Origin: Mycobacterium kyorinense | GTDB lineage: Bacteria; Actinomycetota; Actinomycetes; Mycobacteriales; Mycobacteriaceae | Reading direction: 5' to 3' | Length of the DNA stretch: 47,405 bases | Assembly: GCF_002101735.1 (NCBI RefSeq) | Contig: NZ_LQPE01000014.1 | Location: 1 to 47,405, forward strand | Shown: in pieces, positions 13,412 to 20,644 of the stretch | Layout: each line of letters opens with the position of its first letter | Numbering within the stretch: position 1 is the first letter of the stretch | Notes under the pieces: model-generated | What the model was told of the DNA's origin: nothing | What the model saw: the letters and a program-made list of their open reading frames with translations, nothing else | Databases searched by the model: none | Position numbers and translations under genes: made by a program

Positions 13412-13911
13412 CAGCCCGCCTCCGGCAGCCAGCGGGCGTACTCGTCGCGGTTGTCGCCGCGGAAGCCGGTGTCGATCTCGGCCCCCGACGGCAGCCGCCA
13501 CCGGATCGCCAGAATGCCCGGGTGTGTCATCGCTTTGCCCAGCATGCCGCGCTCGGTGCGGATGGCCGTGATCGACTCCTGCGGAATCCAGATCGGCCGG
13601 GCGCCGCTGCGCTGCACCATGATTCCCTCCGGATAACGGGTCAGCACCGCCTTGGTGCGATAGCCCAAGTCGCCGACGGCGACCCGGTCGTGCCAGCTGG
13701 GCACCAGTGTGCAGCCGACATACATGCCGCGGGTGGGTGCGACGATCGGCGCGCCGACGGTGTCGGGCACCGGCGGCAGTGTGCCGACCAGTGTGGCCTG
13801 CCGCTCGGCGCGGTGGCGCCAGCCGCGCATCATCAGCTGGATGACGAATGCGATCAGCACCGCGAGCACCGCGGCGAAGATCAGCGACGCGACCAGTGTG
13901 CCGGAATTCAT
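13411..13911 (-). CDS. Conserved membrane-anchored protein embedded in the pyr operon
   Basis: The 166-residue protein has a single N-terminal membrane segment (about residues 7-28) and then a soluble region of about 130 residues of probable beta-rich, PH-like fold, with [16 protein letters not shown] at its centre. It matches Rv1382, which sits in the same place. It overlaps pyrC by ATGA upstream and carA by TGATG downstream, so it is certainly co-translated with pyrimidine genes. No enzymatic motif is visible; its role is unknown. A place between two UMP-pathway enzymes suggests either a scaffold or simple hitch-hiking. Confidence 0.85.
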   Translation of the reverse strand: MNSGTLVASLIFAAVLAVLIAFVIQLMMRGWRHRAERQATLVGTLPPVPDTVGAPIVAPTRGMYVGCTLVPSWHDRVAVGDLGYRTKAVLTRYPEGIMVQRSGARPIWIPQESITAIRTERGMLGKAMTHPGILAIRWRLPSGAEIDTGFRGDNRDEYARWLPEAG

Positions 13912-15200
13912 GCCGGGCTCTTTCCGTCGCGCGCGGTGACCTTGCCGCGCAACAGCGTTGCCGTCACGGTGGCCGGCAGCGTCATCGCCTCGTACGGTGT
14001 GTTGGCCGACCGGCTGGCCAGCTCGGGACCGGTCACCGTCCAGGTGGCGTCGGGATCCACCACGGTCAGGTTGGCCGGCTCGCCGACCTCCAGCGGCCGG
14101 CCCTGATCGGGCAGCCGGGCGATGCGGGCGGGGTTCTCGCTCATCACCCGGGCCACGTCACGCCACGTCAGGAGACCCGGCTGGACCATCGCCTGCACCA
14201 CCACCGACAGCGCGGTCTGCAATCCGAGCATGCCGGGCAACGCTGCGGCGAACTCGACGCATTTCTCGTGCTCGGCGTGGGGGGCATGGTCGGTGGCCAC
14301 ACAGTCGATGACCCCGTCCGCCAGTGCTTGACGCAGCGCGACCGCGTCGGCGGCTTCCCGCAGCGGCGGATTGACCCGGTTGGTGCCGTCGTAGCTGGCC
14401 AGCCGGGCGTCGTCGAGCAGCAGGTGATGCGGGGTGACCTCGGCGGTGATCGAAATCCCTTGCTGTTTGGCCCATTTCAGGATCTCGACGGTCCCCGCGG
14501 TGGAGGCGTGGCAGATGTGGACCCGGGCGCCGGCGTCGCGGGCCAGCAACGCGTCGCGGGCAACGATCGACTCCTCGGCCGCGCGCGGCCAGCCCGCCAG
14601 GCCAAGCCGCGCGGCGTTCGGTCCTTCGTGGGCGACGGCGCCGACGGTCAGCCGCGGCTCCTCGGCATGCTGGGCGATCAGCACGCCGAGCCCGGTGGCG
14701 TATTCGAGGGCGCGGCGCATCACCAGCGGGTCGTGCACGCACTTGCCGTCGTCGGAGAACATCCGCACCTGCGCCGCCCCGGCGGCCATCATGCCCATTT
14801 CGGTGAGCTCGGTTCCGCCCAGTCCGACCGTGACCGCGCCCACCGGGTGCACGTCGACCAGGCCGACCTGCTGGCCGCGCTGCCAGACATGGTCGGTGAC
14901 CACCGGGCTGTCGGCGACGGGGTTGGTGTTCGCCATCGCGAACACGGCCGTGTAGCCGCCCAGAGCCGCTGCGGCCGAGCCGGTTTCGATGTCCTCGGCG
15001 TATTCGCGGCCCGGCTCGCGCAGGTGGGTGTGCAGGTCGACCAGGCCGGGCAGCAGCACCTGTCCGGTGGCGTCGATGACGTCGGCGACGTCCGGAATCG
15101 CAAGATCCGCACCGATGTCGGCGATCTGCCCGTCGTCGACCAGCACGTCGACCCGGTCCCCCTCGCCGTAGAGCCGCACCCTGCGGATCAGCACGCTCAC
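13908..15200 (-). CDS. pyrC: Dihydroorotase PyrC
   Basis: The 430-residue class I dihydroorotase closes N-carbamoylaspartate to dihydroorotate. Metal-binding [10 protein letters not shown] gives His57 and His59; further ligands lie in ICHAST, VTPHHLL and the late TDHAPH motif. Start is GTG 15200, overlapping the pyrB TGA (GTGA), and the length equals that of the M. tuberculosis enzyme. A longer frame upstream runs antisense-like through pyrB. The stop overlaps the next gene by ATGA. Confidence 0.96.
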   Translation of the reverse strand: MSVLIRRVRLYGEGDRVDVLVDDGQIADIGADLAIPDVADVIDATGQVLLPGLVDLHTHLREPGREYAEDIETGSAAAALGGYTAVFAMANTNPVADSPVVTDHVWQRGQQVGLVDVHPVGAVTVGLGGTELTEMGMMAAGAAQVRMFSDDGKCVHDPLVMRRALEYATGLGVLIAQHAEEPRLTVGAVAHEGPNAARLGLAGWPRAAEESIVARDALLARDAGARVHICHASTAGTVEILKWAKQQGISITAEVTPHHLLLDDARLASYDGTNRVNPPLREAADAVALRQALADGVIDCVATDHAPHAEHEKCVEFAAALPGMLGLQTALSVVVQAMVQPGLLTWRDVARVMSENPARIARLPDQGRPLEVGEPANLTVVDPDATWTVTGPELASRSANTPYEAMTLPATVTATLLRGKVTARDGKSPA

Positions 15201-16144
15201 GCCGCGGCCTCCTCTGCCCCCACCAGAAGGTGGAACAACACCGCCATCCGCACATGTACCCCGTTGGAAACCTGTTGCAGCACAGCCGATTGCGACGAGT
15301 CGGCCACCGAGAACGCGATCTCCATGCCGCGCAGCATCGGGCCGGGATGCAGCACCACCGCATGGCCGGGCAGCATCGCCTGGCGCCGATCGGACAATCC
15401 GTAGAGCACCGAGTACTCGCGCGCCGACGGGAAGAAGCCGCCGTTCATCCGCTCGGCCTGCACGCGCAGCATCAATACCGCGTCGGCGGCGGGCAATTCG
15501 GCGTCCAGGTCGTAGGAGACGGTGACCGGCCAGTCGGCCACGCCGACCGGCAGCAGCGTAGGCGGCGCCACCAACACCACTTCGGCGCCCAGGGTTGCCA
15601 GCAGCATCACGTTGGAGCGGGCGACGCGGCTGTGCAGGATATCGCCGACGATCACCACCCTCCGGCCCTCGATGCCGCCGAGCCGTTGGCGCATGGTCAG
15701 TGCGTCCAGCAGCGCCTGCGTCGGGTGTTCGTGAGTGCCGTCGCCGGCGTTGATCACCGATGGGCCACCGGTTTCCGTGGCGGTCCAGTCGGCGAGTAGT
15801 TGCGCCGCGCCCGAGGCGGGATGCCGGATGATCAGCGCGTCGGCGCCGGCGGCCCGCAATGTCAGCGCGGTGTCGCGCAGCGACTCCCCTTTGGCCACCG
15901 ACGATCCCGTCGAGCTGACGTTGATCACGTCGGCGCTCATCCATTTGCCGGCCACCTCGAACGATACCCGGGTGCGGGTGGAGTTCTCGTAGAACATCGT
16001 GATGATCGTGCGTCCGCGCAGCGTGGGCAGCTTGCGCACCTCGCGGCCGACCAGCGCCTCGGCGAACCGGTCGGCGTCGTCGAGGATCGCGGTGGCGTCG
16101 TCGCGGGACAGGTCGCCGGCGGCCAGCAGGTGTCGGGTGCTCAT
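15197..16144 (-). CDS. pyrB: Aspartate carbamoyltransferase catalytic subunit PyrB
   Basis: The 315-residue enzyme condenses carbamoyl phosphate and aspartate. The carbamoyl-phosphate site STRTR is at residues 55-59, and the HPTQALLD motif lies near residue 140. No regulatory subunit (PyrI) is present, as is usual in actinobacteria; control would be through PyrR. Its ATG overlaps the pyrR TGA (ATGA) and its end overlaps the pyrC GTG, so the three are translationally coupled. Confidence 0.97.
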   Translation of the reverse strand: MSTRHLLAAGDLSRDDATAILDDADRFAEALVGREVRKLPTLRGRTIITMFYENSTRTRVSFEVAGKWMSADVINVSSTGSSVAKGESLRDTALTLRAAGADALIIRHPASGAAQLLADWTATETGGPSVINAGDGTHEHPTQALLDALTMRQRLGGIEGRRVVIVGDILHSRVARSNVMLLATLGAEVVLVAPPTLLPVGVADWPVTVSYDLDAELPAADAVLMLRVQAERMNGGFFPSAREYSVLYGLSDRRQAMLPGHAVVLHPGPMLRGMEIAFSVADSSQSAVLQQVSNGVHVRMAVLFHLLVGAEEAAA

Positions 16145-16704
16145 CGCGAGATCACCACCCCGTCGCGGTCGTCGTGTTCGCGCAGCAGCACATGTATGCT
16201 CTCGCTGCGCGAGGTCGGCACGTTCTTGCCGACGTAGTCGGCGCGCAGCGGCAGTTCGCGGTGGCCGCGGTCGACGAGGACCGCCAGCTGCACGGCCCGC
16301 GGCCGCCCGATGTCGCGCAGCGCGTCCAGCGCCGAGCGCACCGAGCGGCCGGAGTACAGCACGTCGTCGACCAGGATCACCAGGGCGTCGTCGATGCCGC
16401 CGGCCGGGATCGAGGTGGTCTCCAGAGGGCGGGGCGGTTTTTGCATCAGGTCGTCGCGGTACAGCGTGATGTCGAGCGCACCATGGGCGACCTGGACGCC
16501 GCTGAATTCGGCGATGTGGGCGGCCAGCCGCTCGGCCAGGGTCACGCCGCGGGTCGGGATCCCCAGCAACACCACGCGCGGTGCGTCGGGTCCGTCCAAC
16601 GCGGTCTTTTCGATGATCTGGTGCGCGATGCGAGAAATGGTGCGGCCCACGTCGGCCGCCGACATCAATTCGCGGCCGGTGCCGGTGTCACCCGCTGCAC
16701 CCAT
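16141..16704 (-). CDS. pyrR: Pyrimidine operon regulator PyrR (UPRTase-like)
   Basis: The 187-residue protein has a phosphoribosyltransferase fold with the PRPP loop [10 protein letters not shown] at residues 112-121. PyrR binds pyr leader RNA when UMP/UTP is high and represses the operon, and may have weak uracil phosphoribosyltransferase activity. It is the first gene of the operon, and a matching RNA site lies just upstream of its own ribosome site. I chose ATG 16704, which matches the MGAAGD start of the known protein. The nearest GGAGG lies 12 bases upstream, a slightly long spacing. Confidence 0.96.
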   Translation of the reverse strand: MGAAGDTGTGRELMSAADVGRTISRIAHQIIEKTALDGPDAPRVVLLGIPTRGVTLAERLAAHIAEFSGVQVAHGALDITLYRDDLMQKPPRPLETTSIPAGGIDDALVILVDDVLYSGRSVRSALDALRDIGRPRAVQLAVLVDRGHRELPLRADYVGKNVPTSRSESIHVLLREHDDRDGVVISR

Positions 16705-16716
16705 GCGAGACCTTGA

Positions 16717-16743
16717 CCTCCTTCTCCGCCTCACCGGACGGAT
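16717..16743 (-). promoter_or_regulatory. PyrR-binding loop next to the pyrR Shine-Dalgarno sequence
   Basis: The minus strand reads TCCGGTGAGG at 16738-16729, which fits the core UCCNGNGAGG of the PyrR RNA recognition consensus. TCCG before it and CGGA after it can form a closing 4-bp stem. The purine-rich ribosome site GGAGAAGGAGG follows at once (16727-16717), partly inside the stem. Binding would therefore hide the ribosome site. This is the arrangement expected for PyrR-dependent translational repression, as reported for M. smegmatis to my knowledge. A possible -10 box TACGCT lies at 16774-16769. Confidence 0.7.
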
Positions 16744-16797
16744 CGTTAAAGGATGTCGACTGCCGGGCAGCGTAGCACTGCAGGCGGGTCCGGTGCG

Positions 16798-16839
16798 CGG
16801 CGACCCGCTGCGCCCGGCTCCGCCGCGCTTGCGATCGCC
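16798..16839 (-). repeat. Single copy of a REP-like dispersed repeat
   Basis: Read on the minus strand this 42-bp stretch matches the core of the triple array at 43227 with two mismatches. It starts GGCGATCGCAAGCGCGGC and ends GCGGGTCGCCG. It lies between the divergent pyrR and methyltransferase genes, upstream of the proposed pyrR promoter. The unit is itself imperfectly palindromic (GCGCGGC pairs with GCC and GCGC across a short loop). Confidence 0.75.
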
Positions 16840-16841
16840 GC

Positions 16842-16847
16842 TAGTCT
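16842..16847 (+). promoter_or_regulatory. Putative -10 box for leaderless methyltransferase gene
   Basis: TAGTCT (TANNNT pattern) ends 7 bases before the ATG at 16855, with no ribosome site between. Spacing fits transcription from the first base of the start codon. Confidence 0.45.
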
Positions 16848-16854
16848 GGCAAAA

Positions 16855-17481
16855 ATGACAGGCTCTGGAATCTCCGGTTTTCCGCGCATCGATTTCGACG
16901 CTCTCTACCGCGAGGAGAGCGCGCCGCCCTGGGACACCAAGGCGCCCAAGGAGAATGTGGTGGGCTGGCATGAGCAGGGTCTGGTGCACGGCGACGTTCT
17001 CGACGTGGGCTGTGGCCTCGGCGACAACGCCGTCTACCTGGCGCGGCACGGATTCAGGGTGACCGGGATGGACATCTCCCCGACCGCGCTGAGCACCGCC
17101 GAGCGGCGCGCGACGGATGCCGGCGTGGAGGTGACGTTCGCAGTGGCCGACGCCACACGGTTGGACGGCTACACCGACGCGTTCGACACCGTCATCGACA
17201 GCGGCATGTTCCATTGCCTCGACGAGGACGGCAAACGCAGCTACGCCCGCGCCGTGCACCGGGCGACTCGCGAGGGCGCCACGTTGTTACTCAGCTGCTT
17301 CTCCGATGCCAAGCCACCGGACCCTGAGCAACCGCGCCCGGCGGTGTCCGAGCAGACATTGCGCGACGTTCTCGGCGGCGCCGGCTGGGACATTGTGTCG
17401 CTGGAACCGGCCACGGTGTACCGCGAAGGGTGGGGCGGCGAGATGGCGTTCTGGTACGTCCAGGCGCGACGGCGCTCATGA
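16855..17481 (+). CDS. SAM-dependent class I methyltransferase
   Basis: The 208-residue protein is a Rossmann-fold methyltransferase; SAM-binding motif I is [11 protein letters not shown] at residues 48-58, then the acidic GMDIS turn and VADATRLDG. It resembles thiopurine methyltransferase-like proteins and matches Rv1377c closely, next to pyrR as in M. tuberculosis. The methyl acceptor is unknown. I chose ATG 16855 because the conserved start TGSGISGFP follows, and a -10 box 7 bases upstream suggests a leaderless transcript. The stop overlaps the next gene by ATGA. Confidence 0.87.
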   Translation: MTGSGISGFPRIDFDALYREESAPPWDTKAPKENVVGWHEQGLVHGDVLDVGCGLGDNAVYLARHGFRVTGMDISPTALSTAERRATDAGVEVTFAVADATRLDGYTDAFDTVIDSGMFHCLDEDGKRSYARAVHRATREGATLLLSCFSDAKPPDPEQPRPAVSEQTLRDVLGGAGWDIVSLEPATVYREGWGGEMAFWYVQARRRS

Positions 17482-18686
17482 ATCTCGACGGAAACCAGGC
17501 CTCGATCCGCGCGGCCTGCGACGCCCGCCTGCTGGCGGGCGCGCTCACGGTGGTGTGGCAGCACGGAAAAGTGTTGCAGGTCAACGAGATCGGTTACCGC
17601 GACATCGACGCCGGACTACCGATGCAGCGCGACACGCTGTTTCGGATCGCGTCGATGACCAAGCCGGTCACGGTCGCCGCGGCGATGACGCTGGTCGACG
17701 AGGGCAAGCTGGCGCTGGCCGACCCGGTCGCGCGCTGGCTACCCGAACTGGCCGACATGCGAGTGCTCGACGACCCCAACGGTCCGCTGGACCAGACCCA
17801 TCCGGCGCAGCGGGCGATTCTGGTCGCGGACCTGCTCACCCACACCAGTGGGCTGGCGTACGGATTCTCGGTCGGCGGACCGATCTCGCGGGCGTACGTG
17901 CGGCTGCCGTTCGGGCAGGGCCCCGACGTCTGGCTGGCTGCGCTCGGCGAGCTGCCCCTGGTGCATCAGCCCGGTGAGCGGCTGACCTACAGCCATTCGA
18001 TCGACGTGCTCGGGGTGTTGGTGTCGCGCATCGAGGGCAAGCCGTTCCACCACGTGCTCGAGGAACGAATCCTGCAGCCGCTGGGCATGGTCGACACCGG
18101 CTTCTGCGTCTCGGCCGAGGGCCGCCGTCGGGCTGCGACGATGTACCGGCTCGACGAGAACAACCAACTGCGCCACGACGTGATGGGGCCGCCTCACCTG
18201 ACGCCGCCGGCATTCCCCAATGCCGGCGGCGGGTTATGGTCGACCGCCGACGACTACCTGCGGTTCGTCGAAATGCTGTTGCGTGGCGGCACTCTCGACG
18301 GCGTGCGGGTGCTCTCGGAAGAGTCGGTGCGGGCGATGCGCACCGACCGGCTCACCGACGAGCAGAAGCGGCATTCTTTCCTGGGGGCGCCGTTCTGGAT
18401 CGGCCGCGGGTTCGGGTTGAACCTGTCGGTGGTCACCGATCCGGCGAAGTCGACGCCGTTGTTCGGGCCCGGTGGACTCGGAACGTTCAGCTGGCCCGGT
18501 GCATACGGCACGTGGTGGCAGGCCGATCCCGCCGCCGAGCTGATCCTGCTGTACCTCGTGCAGAACATGCCCACCCTGTCCACCGACGCTGCCGCCGCAG
18601 CCGTCGCCGGAAACACGTCGCAGGCGAGACTGCAAGCGGTGCAACCGAAATTCGTCCGCCGCACCTACCAGGCGCTGGGGCTGTAG
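17478..18686 (+). CDS. Serine hydrolase of the beta-lactamase/DD-peptidase (class C-like) fold
   Basis: This 402-residue protein has the penicillin-binding-protein-like catalytic motifs. The SxxK motif is SMTK (Ser59, Lys62), and the Tyr motif is YSH at 171-173 in place of the classical YxN. A third motif near WPGAYGTWW probably replaces KTG, as in esterase-type members of the family (EstB/LipD-like). No signal peptide is visible, so it is probably cytosolic and an esterase rather than a cell-wall enzyme. The start overlaps the methyltransferase stop (ATGA), so it is co-translated. The substrate is unknown. Confidence 0.85.
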   Translation: MNLDGNQASIRAACDARLLAGALTVVWQHGKVLQVNEIGYRDIDAGLPMQRDTLFRIASMTKPVTVAAAMTLVDEGKLALADPVARWLPELADMRVLDDPNGPLDQTHPAQRAILVADLLTHTSGLAYGFSVGGPISRAYVRLPFGQGPDVWLAALGELPLVHQPGERLTYSHSIDVLGVLVSRIEGKPFHHVLEERILQPLGMVDTGFCVSAEGRRRAATMYRLDENNQLRHDVMGPPHLTPPAFPNAGGGLWSTADDYLRFVEMLLRGGTLDGVRVLSEESVRAMRTDRLTDEQKRHSFLGAPFWIGRGFGLNLSVVTDPAKSTPLFGPGGLGTFSWPGAYGTWWQADPAAELILLYLVQNMPTLSTDAAAAAVAGNTSQARLQAVQPKFVRRTYQALGL

Positions 18687-18695
18687 CGTTTAGCC

Positions 18696-18755
18696 GCGAG
18701 CAGACGCGAAATCGCCTGACACGCCGAGGTTTTGGAGCATTGTGCGTCTGCTCGC
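18696..18755. terminator. Hairpin between convergent genes (family copy B)
   Basis: Perfect 12-bp inverted repeat GCGAGCAGACGC (18696-18707) and its complement (18744-18755) around a 36-base spacer. It fills the gap between the convergent serine hydrolase and flavoprotein genes, so it could stop transcription from both sides. There is no U-tract. It has the same outer sequence type as the hairpins at 12222, 37029 and 45326. Confidence 0.65.
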
Positions 18756-18760
18756 CGGGC

Positions 18761-19900
18761 CTAGATCATCGCGATCGGCGAGACTTTGGCGCCGATCTCC
18801 AGCGCGCCGGCCAGTTCGCGGCTGACGTCGTAGTCGAACACCACATGCCCGGAGATGACGTCGACGTCGCGCTTGGCCCGCTGCAACGGGTTGTCCAGGA
18901 ACTGCGCGCTGGCCCCCGACGCCTCCAGCAGGTCGGCGATCACCGACCGGGACTCGTGCACGATGTGCGCGGCCGCGGCCCGGGCGTCGGCGCGCGCGGC
19001 GCGGCTGACCCGCTGACCGGCGCACACGGCGGACTGGATCCGGTTCGCGGTGTCGTCGAGCAAGGCGTGCAGGGCACGCAGCCGCACCCGCGCCTCGCCC
19101 AGTCGGATTTGCGAGGCAGGCTGATCCTTTTGCGCCACACCGGAATACGCCAGCACCCGCTCGCCGAGTCGGCGGGCGTAGGTGTCGGCGACCAGTTCGG
19201 CCGAGCCCAGCGCCGGCATCGCCGCGGTCAGCGCCAAAGCGGGCACCATCGGCCAGCGGTACACCGGGGCGTCGTGTAGCGCAGCGCCCGGCGTGGTGCC
19301 GCTGTAGATGTCGACGACCTTGACCAGCCGATGGCCGGGGACCCACGCGTCGTCGACGACGACGTCGTTGGAGCCGGTGGCGCACATCCCGGCGACGTGC
19401 CAGACGTCCTCGATGCGGACGTCGGACGCCGGCAGCAGCACCAGCGCCGGATACGGGCTGCCCTCGGGGTCGCAGAGAGCCCCGACCAGCACCCAGTCGG
19501 CGTCCATCACACCGGTGGCCCAGGACCATCGCCCCGACAGCCGGATGCCGCCGTCGACCGGTACCCCTCGCCCGGTCGGAGCCAGCGGCGCCGGGCACAG
19601 CACCGGGCCGTCGGCGAACACCTCGTCCTGGGCCTGCTCGCTCAGCAAAGCGAGCATCCAGTTGTGCAGGGTGTAGAAGCCCAGCGTCCAGGCGCTGGAC
19701 GCACAACCGTGCGCCATTTGCCGTACCACGTCGAAGATTTCGGGAAACTCGGCCTGTCGTCCGCCGTAGCGCGCCGGCATCAGCAGCCGCGCCAGCCCGG
19801 ATCGGCGGTAGTCGTCGACGGTGGCCTGCGGCAGCCGTCGCAGCTTTTCCGCTTCACCAGCACGTTCGGCCAGGCTGGTGACGAAGTCCGCGGTAATCAT
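18761..19900 (-). CDS. Acyl-CoA-dehydrogenase-like flavoprotein (class D monooxygenase type)
   Basis: The 379-residue protein has the three-part acyl-CoA dehydrogenase fold: helical N-terminus, central beta domain around residues 120-210 (GRWSWATGVMDADWVLVGA), and C-terminal helical type-2 domain. The absence of an obvious catalytic Glu and the resemblance to HsaA/DszC/SfnC-type proteins suggest a flavin-dependent monooxygenase that uses reduced flavin from a partner reductase. I chose ATG 19900 because the operator and -10 box lie directly upstream; the ATG at 19969 would be upstream of that promoter. A substrate cannot be named. Its location beside a sulfonate-type transporter is suggestive only. 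Confidence 0.78.
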   Translation of the reverse strand: MITADFVTSLAERAGEAEKLRRLPQATVDDYRRSGLARLLMPARYGGRQAEFPEIFDVVRQMAHGCASSAWTLGFYTLHNWMLALLSEQAQDEVFADGPVLCPAPLAPTGRGVPVDGGIRLSGRWSWATGVMDADWVLVGALCDPEGSPYPALVLLPASDVRIEDVWHVAGMCATGSNDVVVDDAWVPGHRLVKVVDIYSGTTPGAALHDAPVYRWPMVPALALTAAMPALGSAELVADTYARRLGERVLAYSGVAQKDQPASQIRLGEARVRLRALHALLDDTANRIQSAVCAGQRVSRAARADARAAAAHIVHESRSVIADLLEASGASAQFLDNPLQRAKRDVDVISGHVVFDYDVSRELAGALEIGAKVSPIAMI

Positions 19901-19911
19901 GGCCAGGACCG

Positions 19912-19933
19912 TACCATACCTTTTGGTATGGTA
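19912..19933 (-). promoter_or_regulatory. Palindromic operator overlapping the flavoprotein-gene promoter
   Basis: A perfect 9-bp inverted repeat, TACCATACC and GGTATGGTA, is separated by 4 bases. On the minus strand one arm contains TATGGT (19918-19913), which fits the TANNNT -10 pattern, 12 bases before the ATG at 19900. A dimeric repressor bound here would block RNA polymerase. The TetR-family gene next door (20022-20588) is the obvious candidate. Confidence 0.7.
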
Positions 19934-20021
19934 TTGCCATCCGATCGAGACTGCGGTCACGGCCTCCACGCGCGAAAAACCGCGCGCTGTGCGCAGTTTC
20001 GCCGCTGTGGGCGCAGTGCCG

Positions 20022-20588
20022 TCAGTGCCGCAGCATCACCTCGATGAAGTCCTCGCGACGGCCGGCCGCGCGGGGGCTGGGCCGCGACCCGGACAGGTGC
20101 AGAAATCCGATGCCGGCGGCGAACGTCGCGTTGGCGCGCATGTCGGCCTCCTCCGGGTCGAAGCCGTCGTCGAGGAATGCCTGCCGCACGGCGTCGACCA
20201 CCCGCTCGTCGGATGCCCGCACCGCCTTGGCGACCATCTCCTCCGAACGCGCCCACTCCCGCATCGCACGCTCCAGCATCCAGTGCCGGGGCCCGACCAG
20301 CGCGGTCATCATCCGGGACAGCCGCTGCCGGGGCGGGTCGCCGGCCAGGTCGTCGAAATACCAGCGGTCCTCGTCGCGGACCGCCGCCCAGGTGTCGATC
20401 AGCGCTTTGCGGTAGGCCTTCATGTCGCTGAAGTGCCAGTAGAAGCTGCCCTTGGTCACACCGAGCCGGCGGCACAGCCGGTCCAGGGTCAGCCCCTTGA
20501 GGCCGTCCTCTGCGAGGACCCGGAAGCCTTCCTGCACCCAGTCATCCACGGACAGCCGCGAATTGGACGAGCCAGCCGAAGTCACCAC
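20022..20588 (-). CDS. TetR-family transcriptional regulator
   Basis: The 188-residue protein has a TetR N-terminal helix-turn-helix at about residues 13-60 (LTLDRLCRRLGVTKGSFYWHF), the family signature, and a variable helical ligand-binding domain. It lies 121 bp upstream of the flavoprotein gene on the same strand, with the palindromic operator in between, and 56 bp downstream of the AprA-like gene. A TAGGCT box 8 bases before GTG 20588 suggests its own leaderless promoter. The ligand is unknown. It probably represses the flavoprotein gene; whether it also controls the transporter operon cannot be told. Confidence 0.88.
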   Translation of the reverse strand: MVTSAGSSNSRLSVDDWVQEGFRVLAEDGLKGLTLDRLCRRLGVTKGSFYWHFSDMKAYRKALIDTWAAVRDEDRWYFDDLAGDPPRQRLSRMMTALVGPRHWMLERAMREWARSEEMVAKAVRASDERVVDAVRQAFLDDGFDPEEADMRANATFAAGIGFLHLSGSRPSPRAAGRREDFIEVMLRH

Positions 20589-20644
20589 GTTGATTAAGCC
20601 TAGTGAGTTCCGCGGCCGCTGAATGCACTAATTTGACGCGAATG

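Noticed and set aside
20022..20588. Horizontal transfer of the TetR/flavoprotein region judged by base composition
   Set aside because: GC content and codon use look the same as in flanking core genes; no integrase, tRNA end or direct repeats mark an insertion.
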